NCBI GenBank assembly: GCA_038120295.1
Contig: JAYOLL010000017.1
Coordinates: forward strand, 10,888 to 74,887
DNA: 64,000 nucleotides
From: JAYOEY01 sp038120295
GTDB taxonomy: Bacteria; Pseudomonadota; Alphaproteobacteria; MPNO01; UBA2964
Direction: 5' to 3'
Position numbers and translations under genes: made by a program. Positions 63,946-64,000 of this stretch are shown piece by piece (the first letter of the stretch is position 1; every line of letters begins with the position of its first letter). The notes beneath the pieces were generated by a model that saw only the letters and a program-made list of their open reading frames with translations, did not search any database and was not told the origin of the DNA.

Positions 63946-64000
63946 GCCCTCTCCCCCACCCGGCCACCCACGAGAGTATCCTGATGGGTGGCCGGGTGGG
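63946..64000. repeat. 25-bp inverted repeat (copy 2, cut by window end)
   Basis: Left arm 63946-63970 is identical to that of 56389-56413. A 14-nt loop with AGTATCCTG follows, then 16 bases of the matching right arm before the window ends. Confidence 0.9.

Overview
The window is about 64 kb of high-GC DNA from an alphaproteobacterium. Supporting signs are a class I lysyl-tRNA synthetase, a SAM-II riboswitch in front of metZ, an argD-argF-hslO cluster, CoxL/CoxG-type genes, form-specific heat-shock control of groESL, and short palindromic repeats of the type scattered through alphaproteobacterial genomes. A Rhodospirillales-like lineage seems possible, but no marker in the window fixes it. Most genes are chromosomal housekeeping or metabolic genes. 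There is no prophage, plasmid, CRISPR array or insertion sequence.

Layout. 0-10 kb: a Cys-rich CNPC-repeat exported protein (broken by an assembly gap), an orphan sensor kinase, an isocitrate lyase/PEP mutase-family enzyme, then a minus-strand run ggt > eamA > rlmI > VOC > two tandem GSTs. A 12-bp tandem repeat with a second assembly gap separates ggt from panB-panC. 10-21.5 kb: an OmpA-like lipoprotein, tRNA-Arg(ACG), a CoxL-like molybdenum hydroxylase with CoxG, a cytochrome c-prime-like protein, an ECF sigma/anti-sigma pair whose sigma gene carries an in-frame stop, and a second CoxL-like gene with an SDR. 21.5-36 kb: MscS channel, TauD-type dioxygenase, argD-argF-hslO, a lipoprotein, a cupin, trkH, folE, apaG, metZ under a complete SAM-II riboswitch, a sodium:solute symporter and ctaA. 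36-41 kb: groESL with CIRCE, several palindromic repeats, and a pentapeptide-repeat/membrane/FGE-sulfatase fusion gene. 41-64 kb: a DinG-type helicase, lysK, a methyltransferase, a possible small zinc-ribbon gene, an S24 repressor, sufE, pyrD, lepA, a DM13 protein, the thrS-infC-rpmI-rplT-pheS-pheT translation cluster, two glycosyltransferases, an ABHD10-like hydrolase, an NAD-dependent epimerase-like gene and a TPR protein.

The most interesting item is the fusion gene at 38273-40579. Its last 30 residues look like the variable region of a diversity-generating retroelement (DGR) target: C-type-lectin/FGE fold, many NNC/NNT codons that AAC/AAT template codons could yield, and a perfect 8-bp, 4-nt-loop hairpin at the stop codon. 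No reverse transcriptase or template repeat is in the window, so this is a candidate remote target, not a proven system. Also notable: the nonsense codon in the ECF sigma gene beside an intact anti-sigma gene; an ATA start codon for infC with an ideal Shine-Dalgarno; two copies of a perfect 25-bp inverted repeat with a 14-nt loop, one inside the infC-rpmI interval; a REPIN-like double hairpin; and a Cys-rich small ORF whose natural start position reads GTA.
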